Notes: generated by a model from the sequence alone, not told the origin. Numbered from the stretch's first letter, positions 12,200 to 25,144 are shown. The stretch: 64,000 bases of DNA from Paraphoma chrysanthemicola (GCA_020744225.1 JAGMWG010000005.1:496001-560000); one strand, 5' to 3'. Translations and numbers: made by a program.

Positions 12200-12677
12200 A
12201 TAGCAACGTGCATTCCATCGAACATGGAACTAAATCGTAGACACGCATCTGTGCCTCGAAACAAGTTTCTGAGCCTCACAAGAATCTTGGTATCTTGAGT
12301 CAAAATGTCGGTTCGCTAACGCAATTCAGCCCATCGAATCAAACCAACCGCATCACTAATCCCCGCTCTTACTTAATCCACTCCTCAACCGCTTACCAAA
12401 CCATAAGCTTCCCCAAGCTCATTAACAACTCACGTATTTGTAGTGCGCAATGCACGTCAGCTGCTGTCAGCGCGCCCGTGCAAATACGCTGACGAATCAG
12501 CGCGCTGCCATTTGTCTAGCGGCTGAATACTGGGATCGAATAGGATTGGAGACACATGTGGCTTTGTTTGTATTGGGGAACGCGAGCAACGCGATAAGGC
12601 ATCATTTTGGTGCGATTTGGAATGCGTGTTGACGGGGTGGAGAGCTTGGATACGAGAATGTATGAGATCTGGAGGGA
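12200..12677. other. Intergenic region
   Basis: Between the acid phosphatase and catalase-like genes. Short open frames only; no recognisable feature apart from the TATA-like element listed next. Confidence 0.45.
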
Positions 12678-12684
12678 TATATAA
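12678..12684 (+). promoter_or_regulatory. Candidate TATA box
   Basis: TATATAA lies 112 bases upstream of the catalase-like start codon, a normal distance for a fungal TATA-containing promoter. Consensus match only. Confidence 0.4.
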
Positions 12685-12795
12685 TCAGGAGTAGGGCGGT
12701 ATGTAAAGAAGCAAAGCTCGCTGAATGTTGATCTACCATTACGCAAAATACTACCTCCAGAACATTTTCGTAAGAGAAAATAGTGACATAGCACA

Positions 12796-13886
12796 ATGCC
12801 ACTGTCAGCAGACGCTCAGGTCCTCGAGACCAGCAACGGCCTCGTCAACACCCTCCACGTTGCTGCAGGCGGTCCACACCCAGGCTTTCGACCAGGTGAG
12901 CACTTCCCCAACCAACGTCTAACATCCCACCACCCCCTTACATGACGTCCTTCAACCCACATCTCAGCCTAACAACCATCACAGCCCACGCCAAAGGCCA
13001 CCTTCTCACCGGCACCTTCACACCCTCCAGCGCCGCCTCCAACCTAACCTCCGCGCCACACTTCAACGCCACATCTACACCAATCACCGCGCGCTTCAGC
13101 TCGTCGACTGGCATCCCGAACATCCCGGACACAGACGCAAATGGCAATCCGCGAGGCCTCGCGATCCGCTTCCACCTACCTGACGTGAACGGCAAAAGAG
13201 CACATACCGACATCATCGCGCATTCGACAAAGTACTTCCCGACGCGCACGGGCGCCGAATTCCTCGAATTCTTGAAAGCAGCAACAGGTGGAAATCCAGG
13301 TGAAGCCGTTCCCGAGTTTCTAGGCAGACATCCAGAGACGCTCCGGTTTCTGCAGGATCCGAAACCAAGTCCCGTGAGTTTTGCAACGCAGCATTACTTC
13401 GGCGTGAACGCATTCAAGTTCATCAAGGATGGCAAAGTCACGACGCTGAGGTATAGAATTGTGCCGGTTGCGGGGTTGGAGTATGTCAGCGAGGAAGACT
13501 TGAAGAGCAAGTCTGCGACGTATTTGTTTGACGAGACGCCGGAGAGGTTGAATGCTGGGCCGATTGAGTTTAAGCTCCTGGCTCAGATTGCTCAGGAGGG
13601 AGATGTTACGGATAATGCCACCGAGATTTGGCCTGAAGAGAGGGAGATTGTTGAGCTGGGCAGCATTAAGATCGACAAGACGTTGAGCGAGGAGGAGAGC
13701 TTGAAGGAACAGAAGCATGTCATTTTTGATCCGATCCCAAGGGTGGAGGGCGTGGATGTTAGTGACGATCCGCTTCTGGACGTCAGGGCGAGCGTGTATC
13801 TCATTTCGGGCAGGGAGAGACGGGGGGCAAAGGTTGAGGAGGCTGCGGACGGTGCGAAGACCGAGGCAGCAAAGGCTGCAACGTGA
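12796..13886 (+). CDS. Minimal (SrpA-like) catalase-family heme protein
   Basis: Small heme-dependent catalase/peroxidase relative. Exons 12796-12895 and 12985-13886 give 333 residues, well short of the 480-700 of classical catalases but right for the minimal catalase group. Splicing produces AHAKGHLLTGTF, which holds the distal heme-pocket His. ARFSSSTG and RGLAIRFH correspond to the conserved catalase core. Near the C-terminus RASVYLISGRERR carries an R-x3-Y pattern, the equivalent of the proximal Tyr heme ligand. A charged Ala/Glu/Lys tail ends the protein. No signal peptide or clear peroxisomal signal is seen. The role is probably breakdown of hydrogen or organic peroxides; true catalase activity is not proven by sequence. 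Confidence 0.85.
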
Positions 13887-16534
13887 GTGGTCCTTGGGGA
13901 ACCGAAGTTTGTGGTGAATCTCAGGCGTTATCGTTCATACCATGATGTCAAATAATCTAATACCGACGGCATTCAGGCTGGAATAAGTTGAATCCGTAAA
14001 CGAATCCGTGTCTGCCTGACGTTCTTAAACCTATCATGCTGACTCTTTTCAATCATGGTCTTGCTTATCCGACTGCAGTGGCTTAGCAAACCCGGGTAGT
14101 AGTTTTCCCAACGCTGATATCTTGACTATCGATCCGATATGAGTGAACCGCGTGAGCTGTCGCTCGGGTACTCAGTCTCTCGGTCAGTCCAGTCTTCAGT
14201 CACGGACCCGATACATCAGTTCGTCCGCTACGTTCTCTTTGTTTGATATGCAATCTTTCAAGCCATGGACGAATGCACAGCACAAGTCGTACCACAATTA
14301 CCTTTTGGTTCGTGTATGGCCTTGCAGCCACACACAATGAGAAAGGTGAGAAACAATACGTTGTGGTGAATCATCCCTTTGCAATCGCTACGCCTGTGAC
14401 TAAACGGTGGCGAATAAGTTCCAACTTTTGGTCGCTGCACCCACATAATACTATACTGGATATTTAGGTACCCGATAGGTTGCGAGGCAACGCCCAGCTC
14501 AGGGGTGCTTTGTCCAGAGGTGCACATGTCGACGGCTGAATCCAGAAGCATATCGCAGGCTTGCTGTAGGTATCCAATGGGTATCAATGCCAACGATAGA
14601 ACAATGAACGGTGACAATAGCTCACTTTTCGGTGCAGAGAGGATTGATCGTTCTGAGCGTGTCCCGGCAGCCAGGTCAGCACATGGTCGATGCACAATGG
14701 CATGCACTCCATATGGGATGCTCTACTAACCGAGAAACGGGAACGTGGACGTAATGCCGGCAACTAGGGAATCGCCCGCTGTCAAAGTTCAGACTCAGCC
14801 ACTTGGGTCATCATTGTAGTGTTGCACCGCCCACTGTAGAATAGTGCATACCAGGACATTTTTAGAACAAGGATGTAGTTGCTTTTGCAGCGGGCTATCC
14901 GCAATCTACCATTCTCAGCATGGCGTTCTGCTTATTAGCGCATGTTCGATTCTTAAGCAGGACCGTCTGGAAGCAGTGATGGGTGTAAGAGGCTGTTTCG
15001 TGATTCGTTGGTCTAGCCGATCATGCGCTTGATGCATGCATGTGATGTGCACGAGGATGTAGCTGGAACAAGCGACCAGTACTGTGCGACAAAGAACCGA
15101 CTTGCATGGCAAAGTGGCGGCCTGGTGTGCGATCGATAGGTGTTGGTCTGTAAGGGCTTCTCTTTATCTCTGGGCGAGGGACCGGATTGTCTCGCAGCCA
15201 CGATGCGGCTTTGGAGTCAAGGTGCGATCGAACTGGGAGCCCTCCATGTAGCGGAGAGCAACTGCTCTGGGCATTGCTACTGCCTCGATCGATGAAGATG
15301 TCCGGGATACCTTGTGGGCGTGCCGATGTACATGCCCGAGCTGCACCGTAAGCAAGCGATGGAGGCCCTTGTGCAGTAGCTCCGGCTAAGAGAACCTGGC
15401 AAGACTGTTCCAAATACCCGTTTTCTACCACACCTGGCCAAGCGAGCATCGTTGTAGCCCTATCCGCGGAGCGTTAGGGTGGAAAGAATGAGGGTTGGAC
15501 AACAAGAGCAGGACACGGACCAGCTGCGGGGAAGCTGACAGACAGACGATGGCTTTCCCCTCGTCCATCGTCACCTGTTTTTACTGGCACTGCCCCAGAT
15601 TTCACACCCTTCTATTGGCGTAGCTCGTCACCGTGATGAATAGCAGCGCGACCTATTCCTGCATGCCGCGCGCATGTGCATCATGTGCCGGGACATGGCG
15701 GCAACAGGCGCCCGTTCGCAGCAATCTCACGCGAATTGACCATACAACTAGACAAGCCATTTCCTGCCGCAATGGCCGTACTTCATTGTCTCTGTACACA
15801 TGCGGTGGCGCTCGATTGACTATATGAGAGGACGTATATCATGAGTCCAGGTTGGTGATGGCCTCATGGCGCTTTGTTCCTTTCACATCCACATTTCTCA
15901 CATAACTTCCTATCTTTCATTTGCATCTTGGTACACTGCACGCGAAGCGATCGCATTGCTGGCATTGCGCCGCTATCCCATCTAAATCAGGTCGAGTCAC
16001 ACAAGCCCGTTTCCCGGCTCGCTCTGCGTCTGTTTCTTTCCCCTTGAGTCTCGTACGACGTTGCGCTACAGGGTTCACCATTACTTCTGTATCCCTCGCT
16101 AGACGGGCTGTACGCAGGTGCTCGAGTTCGCTCACACTGTCACAAAAAGTGGGAATTCAGTTTGGGCAACTTACGAACGGCCCACCTTAAACCCGACACA
16201 TACATTCACAGCACGGCTTTGTCTGCACATCCAATCCTTACGCCCCGCTTTCACCCCGGACTCGCCGTTCACCCCTTCTTGGAAATAAAGCTATTCCAAA
16301 AGGATACCCTTGCGCCTCCCTCTTTCACAGTCCCTGCAGGCTACCGACAACGGCACGCCCCCACTCATATCTGGACCACAGCCAAGCTAGATCGCTCACT
16401 TCACGCTTCATAGTCCCGATATCAAGCCGCTCACATTGATTATTTGACTCCATATCACACCGCAAAAGCAGCCTGATGTGCGCACATTTCAACCCGTAAT
16501 TCGCACCCTTCTTCAGGCGCACCACCCTGACAAG
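13887..16534. other. Long intergenic region, GPCR upstream
   Basis: About 2.6 kb without a supportable gene. Minus-strand frames of 149 and 142 codons (14707-14258, 15449-15021) have no recognisable motif. The final 650 bases before the GPCR are pyrimidine-rich and may be promoter and long 5' leader. No tRNA boxes, repeats or transposon remnants seen. Confidence 0.45.
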
Positions 16535-18207
16535 ATGGCAACCATGGAGGCTCAACAACCAGCGGGATCTTTGCTGCCCAGCCAGATCCGGGCAATAGAG
16601 ATCTGCACGCGAACCATGTCGGTTCTATCGCTTATGGGCTCCTGCTACATCCTCACTACCTTTCTATGTTTCAACTGGTTCCGAAAGCCCATCAACCGCT
16701 TAGTGTTCTACGCCACGCTGGGAAACATCATGGCCAACGTCGCAACACTCATATCGACATCAGGTATACCCAACGATCCGCTTGAGCTTTCTCCGCTGTG
16801 TGAGTTTCAAGGGGTCTTGATTCAGTGGTTCATGATGGCAGATTCGCTCTGGGTAAGTGGCTTTCAAATTTCGGCGAGTCTTCCCTAACATTGAGAAGGT
16901 GTTTTGTATGGCGACAAACGTGTTACTCGTCTTCTGGTATGGGTACGATGCGCAGCAGCTCCGACGTCTAGAGAAGTGGTATCTTCTGTTCGCCTACGGT
17001 ATCCCAATGGTTCCGCCCATAGTATACGTGATTTTGGATCATCATAGTCACACTCGCATCTTGGGTCCGGCAACAGTACGTCCATCCAAGTTTCTTTATG
17101 CAGCATCTTGCTAATTGTGCAGCTGTGGTGCTGGGTCGTCAAGGACGTTGATTGGATGCGCATTGCCTTCTTTTACGGTCCAGTTTGGTGAGTACAACTC
17201 GTAATTCAGTGATTACATGCACTGACACATGCAGGATCGTGATAGCTGCGACATTGACGATCTATGTGGCAACAGGAGTCAAGATCTTCAGAAAAGGTTC
17301 GCCTCTTCGATTCTTTGCCAGGGAGTCCCAGAAGGCATCTGCGAAGAGGGATTCTGTTGCGGTCGAGGAGTTAGTGGCCAATCCCTTCATCGCCGGCAAG
17401 AACATTGTCGTGACGACCCAAATACAGCACGACATCCACGAGCAGGATCAGAGCTCACATCGCGCATCCTGTGAGGGTGATCAAGCATCGCTGAGCTCCT
17501 ACTCCAGCACCAAGAACCTATCGAGATTCAGTCCTTCCACCGAAACGGAAGCAACTACGTCAGATGCGAACCGTGCATCGCGAATTTCGCGCGACGAGAA
17601 GAAGCCCCCAGGAACTCGGTCAGGCCTACGCGAGAACACACAAGATGCAAAGACTAGTTATATGGCGACCGCGTTTGCCGCCAATGATAGCAACGACCGG
17701 ACGAACTTACCTCCCAGGCCATCCTCAGCCGCGACGAACCACCGACGATCCCATCTGAAGAAGGCAGTGGGCAACGAAGCGGCGTTCCTATACCTGAAGG
17801 TCGCCTTCCTCATGTTCCTCGCCCTGTTCGTTGTTTGGGTCCCCAGCACCTGCAATAGGTTGTATCAGTTCATCCACAAGGACAAACCGAGCTTCGCACT
17901 CAACATCATTTCGGCCATTGTGCTGCCCTTGCAGGGCGCCTGGAACGCCACAATCTACATCTACACCACTCGAGGAGAGAGCAGGCGAGCGCGCGCACTG
18001 CTGAAGTCTAAGCTTACTGGGCGGAACGTCCCCTATCAGCCAGAACGAGACATATATCGTAAAGACACGTGGACGAGTTCCAGAAGTACGCGGGACTTCG
18101 ACCCAGAGATTCAACTGGAGGATCGTCATCAGGATAACGACCTACGAGATGGCAGCTTACCACGTCCCAAGAGAATGGTCGAGAGCGAACCCAGCCACAT
18201 TGGTTGA
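16535..18207 (+). CDS. G protein-coupled receptor, cAMP-receptor-like
   Basis: Seven-helix plasma-membrane receptor of the fungal cAMP-receptor-like class. Exons 16535-16852, 16899-17075, 17123-17187 and 17235-18207 give 510 residues. Helices are visible at about 26-46, 54-75, 88-120, 126-147, 170-195, 390-415 and 425-448. A cytoplasmic third loop of roughly 190 residues, rich in Ser, Thr, Arg and charged residues, separates helices 5 and 6 and is a likely phosphorylation and G-protein contact region. Helix 6 contains VVWVPSTCNR and helix 7 LPLQGAWNATIY, typical of this class. The C-terminal tail is basic and Asp-rich. Ligand unknown; such receptors are linked to nutrient sensing, development or virulence. 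Confidence 0.88.
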
Positions 18208-19929
18208 ACACAGCGCGACCCGCATATTCATCCACGTCACTGTACCACAACGACCCTTCAACAGTGGAACGTCGGCTTCTTGCCTTACATGTGATCACAA
18301 TCACCCACCCTTTTCTCAAGGCTTACATATGGTGTTTTGTGATCTGTGTAGCATTATTTGTGTCTGGTAGATTTTGTCGGACTACATTTGCGTCTTTGCT
18401 TGGCCATAGTTCATTCTGGCGTTTACGGGTACGAGGCGCACAACAAGATACCCATGGGCACGGCGTTGGTATTTCAGAGCGGTAGCTAAGATGTTTTACA
18501 GCGATAGACCAGTAAACAAGTCTTTAGCTCCCGTCTCCAAGCATGGCTACGGCATACTGCAATTGTGATGGCACACATGTCACATTGATGTGCACTTTTT
18601 CTTTCCTTGGGCCGTTCTGATCCCCACATCACATCTCCAGTGGCAGGATGGGGACTCGTCTGCTTAGATTGAGACCCTGACAGATAAACTCACTACTATT
18701 GAGTGGGGAACCAACATTACGACCCCAGAGTGACACATTGTGGAAGCCCACAAGAGCCTCATGTTTGGGCGATTTAATGGAGCAAAGCATGACCGCATCG
18801 CTCCTAACAATACTGCCCTATACGAATCTCAATGATCATACCCTCTCTCAACGACATTCCAGAGGCAGTGAGAGTGGAGACCAGGCCCTGAGCAAGAGGT
18901 ATTGTTTCATCGAGCATTGACCTATTCCGGTTTAGTGCGGGTAAGATCGCCTGATTCATCCTTCTTTCAACATCACACTCCGAGGACTTTGATCTCCCAC
19001 ATCCAATCGCCTTGATTTAACAGTCCAGATGATCCCTTTGCTTTGATGGTATCGCCCACCTTGAACCGACCTCAGGTGCTGCTTAGGAAGCATTCAACAC
19101 AGTGCTTGCAGGAGGCACTGAACACTTGTGACAGCAGCGCCTTCTATATGCTCAATACATTCGAGCCTGCACGAAAGACGTTCCTTCAGATACATGGTGT
19201 GCGCATCTTGGATGCTATGGACGTCTGTATCGATGCGTCGAACCTTTACTCACATACCATACTCGCATCTCTGTCGTTCTTCACCCAGCTTTTCACTCAC
19301 TAAACTTGAGTCTTTCCCGAACCATAACACTCTAACTACTTTATTTCTTTTATTCTAAAGGTCCTTGAGATGTTTTTGAGCTTGTGGATCTGATGATACG
19401 GTCAGCACACTTCTGCGCCTTGCAGAATGTCAAGATACTCACATTTAGCATTGCTATGCTTTCATCCGACGCATTCTCAATCGTCATCATTTCAGATTCA
19501 AAACCCGAATGAACGAACTTGACGCTTTGTTGAAGCATTCCCGTCTTGCGGCTACTACAGCCAATAAATTTAGATGGACCAGCTGCATCGGACATGTCAG
19601 CGACTAGCACGGTCCACAACAACGGGGAACTCAAGCCTCGCATTGCTAGCAAAAAGTAGAAGATAGATGGTTCCTTAGCCACGATGACAGCATCCTAAGA
19701 CATGGGGCCGACCAGATGGAGCTACTTTCAAGAAGATGTTGAAGTGCATGCTGTCCATCACTCTCGAATAGAGGAGCGACATCATGAAATGTCCATGGAA
19801 CTATATGTCCTCCATACCATGCATATCTTCATTACTATCATTGCGTAAGCCCGTATGTCCAGATTAAAAGTCCTCCTTATTCAACGTTGAGGACTATCAC
19901 CAGTAACTAAGCACAATCCCACGCATTGC
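18208..19929. other. Convergent intergenic region
   Basis: About 1.7 kb between the GPCR (+) and F-box (-) 3' ends. A 110-codon minus frame (19682-19350) is the longest clean candidate but shows no motif, and no neighbouring exon could be joined to it. No gene called. Confidence 0.45.
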
Positions 19930-22493
19930 TCAGAACCACCGTCTCGCCTCAAGTTTCTGCCACCACCTCCCCTTCTCCCCCTCCTCCCGCGGCCCGGTGA
20001 ACTCCAGCACAGCATCATCCCTCCCAATCCTCACATCCAAATCAAAGATATCACTAGTTGGTCTATGCGCATCTCTCGAGCCTAGACAAAAGCTGCCTCG
20101 TACTCTTACTCCGCCTTTTCTATTCTTTGCCACAGGACTCAAATACGGCCCGATATCTCTCGCAACGCGATACGCCAATGCACTCGGGCTCAGATGCGTT
20201 TTGAGCGTGACGGCCCAGCGATTGAACTCTTGAGGGGGCGCAAGACGATTGCTAAAGTTCGGAAAATGGCCTGGATCCACGGGATACTCGTGGCTCACGC
20301 GACGTGGCGGCGTAACGACGACGAGCGCGGTGCTGGATGGCGAGCGGCTATCGAGCCAGTACTTGATGACTTCAGAGTCGCGGTATTGGCCTTCGAAATA
20401 GGTGAGAAGCCAAAAGGACATGACGACTTGTTTGATATTGTCGAATTGGCGGAGGCCGTTGAGGAGGACATCAGTAATGGGTGTGGCATTGGAAAGAATG
20501 GGGCAGCCGTTGTAGCCACATAGTTTGATCTCTTCGACAGTGCTGGCGTGGTGTAGGGCAATAGTTTGGAGAAGTGGGGCTTGTATGGGTTCCCAGCCGA
20601 AATCGGGTTCGTATTCGAAGTTGTTGGCCATGGGGAAGCCACGTCTGTAGGCCTCCATGATACCAGGGATGTCTTCTTCTTCGAGATTGTCGTCTTCCCA
20701 GAGCTGGCCGGGTACGAGAGCTTTGAGCTGGACGCCTCGCGCACCCCAAGTGTTTCCTGCAGGGTAGGAGACACCGATCATGACGATCTTTTTCAGAGGG
20801 CAGTGGTGGAGAGCTCGGATGATTTCGCGCTTTTCGTCTCGTGGTAAGCCGCCCTCCATCTTGATGGATTCGATGCGTCGCATGTGAGGCACAAATTGTG
20901 TGATGAACTTTCTCCGTCGGATGCGCGCACGTAATTCCTCCGCAGAACGGCCCATGTCTGTGAGAGCTTCTCCCTGGCCTGCGTACTGTGCATCCACGCG
21001 TAGATCAATTAGCATACTAGCCAGATGTGCCACAATCTTCATCGAACGGTAGCGTACGTCGATTGAAGGTGGAGCATGTCCGTAAACCTTATCAACTGGC
21101 CAAGCTAAGCACTGGATCTTGTGATGATACTCCATGAAGTCCAGAAATGTATCTTCCAGGAGAAAGACATCCTCTGGAAGTTCGGTCTGTGGCAACACAG
21201 CGTTTCGAATCTGGAAGGACCTGAGATTAGGAAACCTTAGCGCAGCCAAGCGATACAGAGCTTCTGAAGAGTTGTCCAGAGGATCGTCTTCACTTCGCCG
21301 CCAAAGTATCCAGTCCAAATTTAGGCTGGTCAAGGTTGGGATCGATCCTTCCAATAACCAAGGTCCGGGACAGATAGATGCCGAGGACAGTGGCTCAACG
21401 AATGTATTGTGTTGCTCCGCTTCGACATAGTCCGCAATCTCGGGGACTTCGGCCCACAGCGCATTATCAAGGGCTTTGGCAGTACTGAACAATTCCTGAT
21501 CTGTCTGGCGATGCCTGGAGTCACTAGCCACATCGTCGAGGGTTTCGACAGTTGTGACGAAGAAGTCCCCGGCGCCGTTATGAAGTCGAACCGCTGTTCC
21601 ATCACGCGATGGTCTGAACTCTTGGTACTGCAACTCTCTGTTCGATACGGCGTCCAGTCTACGGATCCGCAACGATTCGAGGCCGGACTGTTTCCCCATG
21701 CACATGATTTGCTTGACACTAAGCGATACGCTGCAGCTCTCCAGCCACAATCTGCGCATCGGCACACGTCGAGGTCGATCTCGATGTAAGAAGCCGGCGA
21801 CCAGGAGGTTGGCGAGCTGCTTGTGCCCATATATGATCCGCAGGGTTTGAACATTAACCATGTTGCGCAGTGCAAGGTTCAAGAGTATGTGTAGACGTCT
21901 GTCCTGGGAGAGATCGTTGGCGTGGAAGTGCATGCGCGGAAGCTCATCGAAGATGTTCGGAGTTGGGAGGTGGCATCGGTGGGTAAGGGCGTGTACTTTG
22001 GAGGCTAATATAGGATTACTAGTGGAATCAGCTTGGTTCCCACTTTGTGGTGCTCTGCCAACCTACGTTGCGAGCACGAATAGCTTTCGTATTATGGGCG
22101 TGTCATCATGCTCGTCAGTCCATTTCGACCCTCGGCCGCCTTCGGCGAGTTCGAATGGAGTATCATGGTGTACTACCCACTGATCAACCAGGCTGACATT
22201 CTGCCATAATATGTCGGTGGCATGTCGGTTCAGTGTGTGCGAGACGAGGGCGGCGTTCTTGAGCGCGGTGGTGGGGAGATAGGATACGATGAGCAGGAGT
22301 AGTTCCTCGGGAAGCGCCTCGAGCTGCGGACTGTTAGCTGCGTCTATGTTTCAGGGTGAACTCAAGTGACATAGGCAAGGCCATGATGTGCGAAGTTGGG
22401 TCAGGTGGATAGCGCCGGAAGACATACTGACAACAGGCGGTGCTCAGAGGCGAGACCTGAGGGGGCTGTCAGATTCTCTGGTGCTTCTGCCAT
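19930..22493 (-). CDS. F-box protein
   Basis: Probable substrate adaptor of an SCF ubiquitin ligase. Minus-strand exons 22493-22428, 22323-22067 and 22018-19930 give 803 residues. After a 22-residue leader, exon 2 opens exactly on the F-box: LEALPEELLLLIVSYLPTTA, then KNAALVSHTLNRHATDILWQNV. The remaining 700 residues contain scattered leucine-rich stretches (PTLTSLNLDWILW, RFPNLRSFQIRNA, CPLKKIVMIGVS) that suggest a degenerate leucine-rich-repeat substrate-binding surface. The second intron's acceptor was chosen as CACTAG at 22019 because the nearer TTAG breaks the frame. Targets are unknown; such proteins are numerous and fast-evolving in fungi. The GNAT gene begins upstream on the same strand. 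Confidence 0.85.
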
Positions 22494-22766
22494 GACAGTT
22501 GAACATGTGCATCGGGGCTAACAGTGGGTCACGCACGGCTCGGTGTTGTGGGCTTGGAGAGTACTCAGTATCATACGCGCGATCTACAAGGCGGCCGTGG
22601 AGCTGCGACGCCATCGCGCGTGAGGTGGGCCTTCCCCGCCACACCCCCTGCAAGCCGACCACAACTCTCCGATTCCCGTCAGCCCTGTCTAGCCGTTTGC
22701 ACAATACCATGATGGTGACGCGCCAGGCATCGCCGCCGGAGTCTTGCAGCAACCGCGTCGGTCCAT

Positions 22767-23264
22767 TCACCTTTCCTTGATCTCGTTCTCGAGTGTCTGC
22801 TCGTCCTGTTTCCTCCGGCCTCTGAGCATCCGGAACATGCCCACGCTCGGCTGCACGTCCTTGAAGCCGAACAGCGGGTAGAGCGTTTGTGCTTGGGGTT
22901 CGGCCACCAAGCTCACGTACGCGTTTGGCGCGTGCTCATCCACGTAGTCTACCAGTGCCTGCATGATGCGCTTCCCAAGTCCTTTCCGCTGATGCTCAGG
23001 ATGCACCGCAACATCGCAGAGTTGTAGAAACAGGCTGCAGTCTCCCAGCATCCGGCCCATGGCAACAGCTGTCTGCTCCGACCCAGGCGTCTTCTCGTCC
23101 GTCATGTGTCGTCGTTCGTAGGCAAGAAAACAAACAAAGGAGTTCGCGAGAGCCTTGGGGACAGACTCCATGGGAGGCGGTGTCAGGCCAGCGAGCTGCC
23201 GCAGGTCGTGGTAGACCTGTGGTGTAGGCAGAGCTTCGAGGATAACGTAGTGCTCGTCAGCCAT
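22767..23264 (-). CDS. GNAT-family N-acetyltransferase
   Basis: Single-exon gene of 165 residues. The acetyl-CoA binding motif A reads LCDVAVHPEHQRKGLGKRIM (residues 82-101), with the diagnostic Q/R-x-x-G-x-G core. The following VSLVAEPQAQTLYPLFGFK matches motif B, where the Tyr commonly acts as general acid. The fungal members with this arrangement are usually annotated as small-molecule or aralkylamine-type acetyltransferases, but the acceptor substrate is not visible here. It lies 273 bases upstream of the F-box start in the same orientation. Likely soluble; no targeting signal seen. Confidence 0.88.
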   Translation of the reverse strand: MADEHYVILEALPTPQVYHDLRQLAGLTPPPMESVPKALANSFVCFLAYERRHMTDEKTPGSEQTAVAMGRMLGDCSLFLQLCDVAVHPEHQRKGLGKRIMQALVDYVDEHAPNAYVSLVAEPQAQTLYPLFGFKDVQPSVGMFRMLRGRRKQDEQTLENEIKER

Positions 23265-24008
23265 TGTGCTGGCAACTGGTCGTGTAGGTGTTCAAATTTT
23301 CAAGAGAAGGCTGTTTGACTCGGTCTTCACAAGTAGTACAGATACAAAGCGTCTGTGGGGCGGGCATCCCGATCGGAGAAGAACGGAGTAAGCATTTAAG
23401 TCCGATTGTCTGTTTTGGCCTGAAGCACTCGAGAGTCCTATTATGTGCCTTTCTTTCTCAAGGAACTCAAGATTGTCGAGAAAACTCACCCGTACGTCTG
23501 GGCCCGTGACTAAGCCATTGAACGAGACACAAAACATTCCGAGATTCATTGTATAACCTCGTTCATAGGTCTCCGCTTGCACATTCATCAAAGCTGCATG
23601 CGCAGATGCAGTTGAGATTGCCATTGCTTTTTGAAGACAACAGAATTGCAGTGTTCTGCCAACCACTGCTCCACCGTTACGAGTCGCGACGCGACTGGTC
23701 ACGCGAACCTACACATGATGCGTGGCGCTGACCACCAGCAACATCAGCAGTTCCAATATGGTCATGTTTCATCTCAATATCGTCGAGATGTGAGATCTGC
23801 AAGTTAGGAAGCCACTATGCAGCCACCCGCTCGCTCTTGACAGATGCTCCTTCCCGCGTTGAATCTCTGCAAGGCTGCCACATCAAGTCTCGGCAAACAC
23901 CACGTCTTCACTTTCCAGCTTCCGCTTAAGATTCTCGCGTTCCTTGCTCTCTCATCAGTGCTGTGTTCTTGATCTCTTCGTGTTTCTGTCACGCTCGTCT
24001 GACCTTAA
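23265..24008. other. Divergent intergenic region
   Basis: Upstream region shared by the GNAT gene (-) and the membrane protein gene (+). A 136-codon minus frame (23702-23292) has no recognised motif. No gene called. Confidence 0.45.
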
Positions 24009-25144
24009 ATGCGCGAGCAGGCTAGTCCTCAAGGACCACCTGTGGCAGCTGCCAAAGACGCTCCGAATGGCTGGAACATATGGCAACCACTACAATGCTT
24101 TCTGCTGGCAGCTACGACCGCCCCATACCGTCGAGCATTCAAGCTCTATACCTGGCGACCGATGAGAGACTTCCGGGCCGCGAAGGGCGATCGCACATTG
24201 CTCATACCTCTGGTGCGAGATTGGAAGGCGGACAAATATGCCGAACTACAGGCTGTTCAAGTTGCAGTACGTTGAGCAATATGTCTTCTGCAAGTCCCAG
24301 CCAGAGGAAGTTCGCGACGCTGACGATGTTTGATAGGCTACGTTTTGCGGAGGAGCGGCCTTTTCAAGTCTTCCCTGGTCTCGCACAAGCAATGCTATCT
24401 GGATTGCTGATGCTTTATGGTTTTCTTCACTGCTTTGTTCCATCTTCGCCATCATAACAAGCATTCAGACGAAGTCCATGTTAGATGACCTGCCGTCTCG
24501 CGAACAGCTTACCAGCGCACTTCCAGATAATGAGGTCCAGCGCATGCGCCAAACTATACTGCGCTACAAGAGGACGCCTGGAATCAAGCACTGGATCATG
24601 GTCTTCGTCTGGCAGTTCCCTTCCATGACCATGACATATGCATGGTGTACCTTCATTGCAGGCCTCACTGTGTATATATGCACACCATTCATCCAGAGAC
24701 TGCCATGGCAAGATCGTCACAAGGCAAGCATCTCCGAGGCATTAATCAGTTCTCCGGCTAACGTATCAGCAGATCGCCGTTGCTTACCTTGCGTTTGGTC
24801 TTGTCGGCGTTCTCACCTACATTTCCGCAACGATTTTCGTTTATGTTGGCGAGAAAGACTACGAGCGATCAGTCGCGAATTCTCGTGCCAGCACTCTGGC
24901 CAACACGGGGAGCAGCACACTCGCCAACGCAAATGTCGGATTTGGTGAAGCGGAAGCTGGGGCGAGCCCTACCAGAGTCGAGGCTCAAGCCCAGATGCAG
25001 CAAGACGCCACCATTCCGACCATTGTGGAGATTCCAGACCCTGTGCAAGCTGCGCGATCAAAGGCGCTGATCGGTTTCGACCATTCAGAATCGCCCAAGA
25101 TGGTGCCTGAGCAGTCCCGATCCAATCCCCGTCTTCTATTCTAA
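24009..25144 (+). CDS. Unrecognised membrane protein with three hydrophobic segments
   Basis: I do not recognise this protein. Exons 24009-24266, 24337-24723 and 24773-25144 give 338 residues. Hydrophobic segments occur near residues 99-125 (IWIADALWFSSLLCSIFAII), 165-195 (WIMVFVWQFPSMTMTYAWCT) and 216-240 (IAVAYLAFGLVGVLTYISAT). A polar region between the first two carries charged residues (DDLPSREQL, RMRQTILRYKRTPG). The C-terminal 90 residues are hydrophilic and presumably cytoplasmic. The second intron starts with GC rather than GT (AAG|GCAAGC) and ends in CAGCAG, allowing one residue of alternative splicing. The GC donor is supported because it restores the third hydrophobic segment in frame. 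Start is the first ATG of the open frame. Confidence 0.72.

Noticed and set aside
12796..13886. Catalase-like gene as a truncated pseudogene
   Set aside because: Short length fits the minimal catalase family; distal His and R-x3-Y heme ligand equivalents are both present and the frame is intact.
13887..16534. Decayed transposon in the long gap
   Set aside because: No terminal repeats, no transposase-like frame and no AT-rich, repeat-mutated composition.
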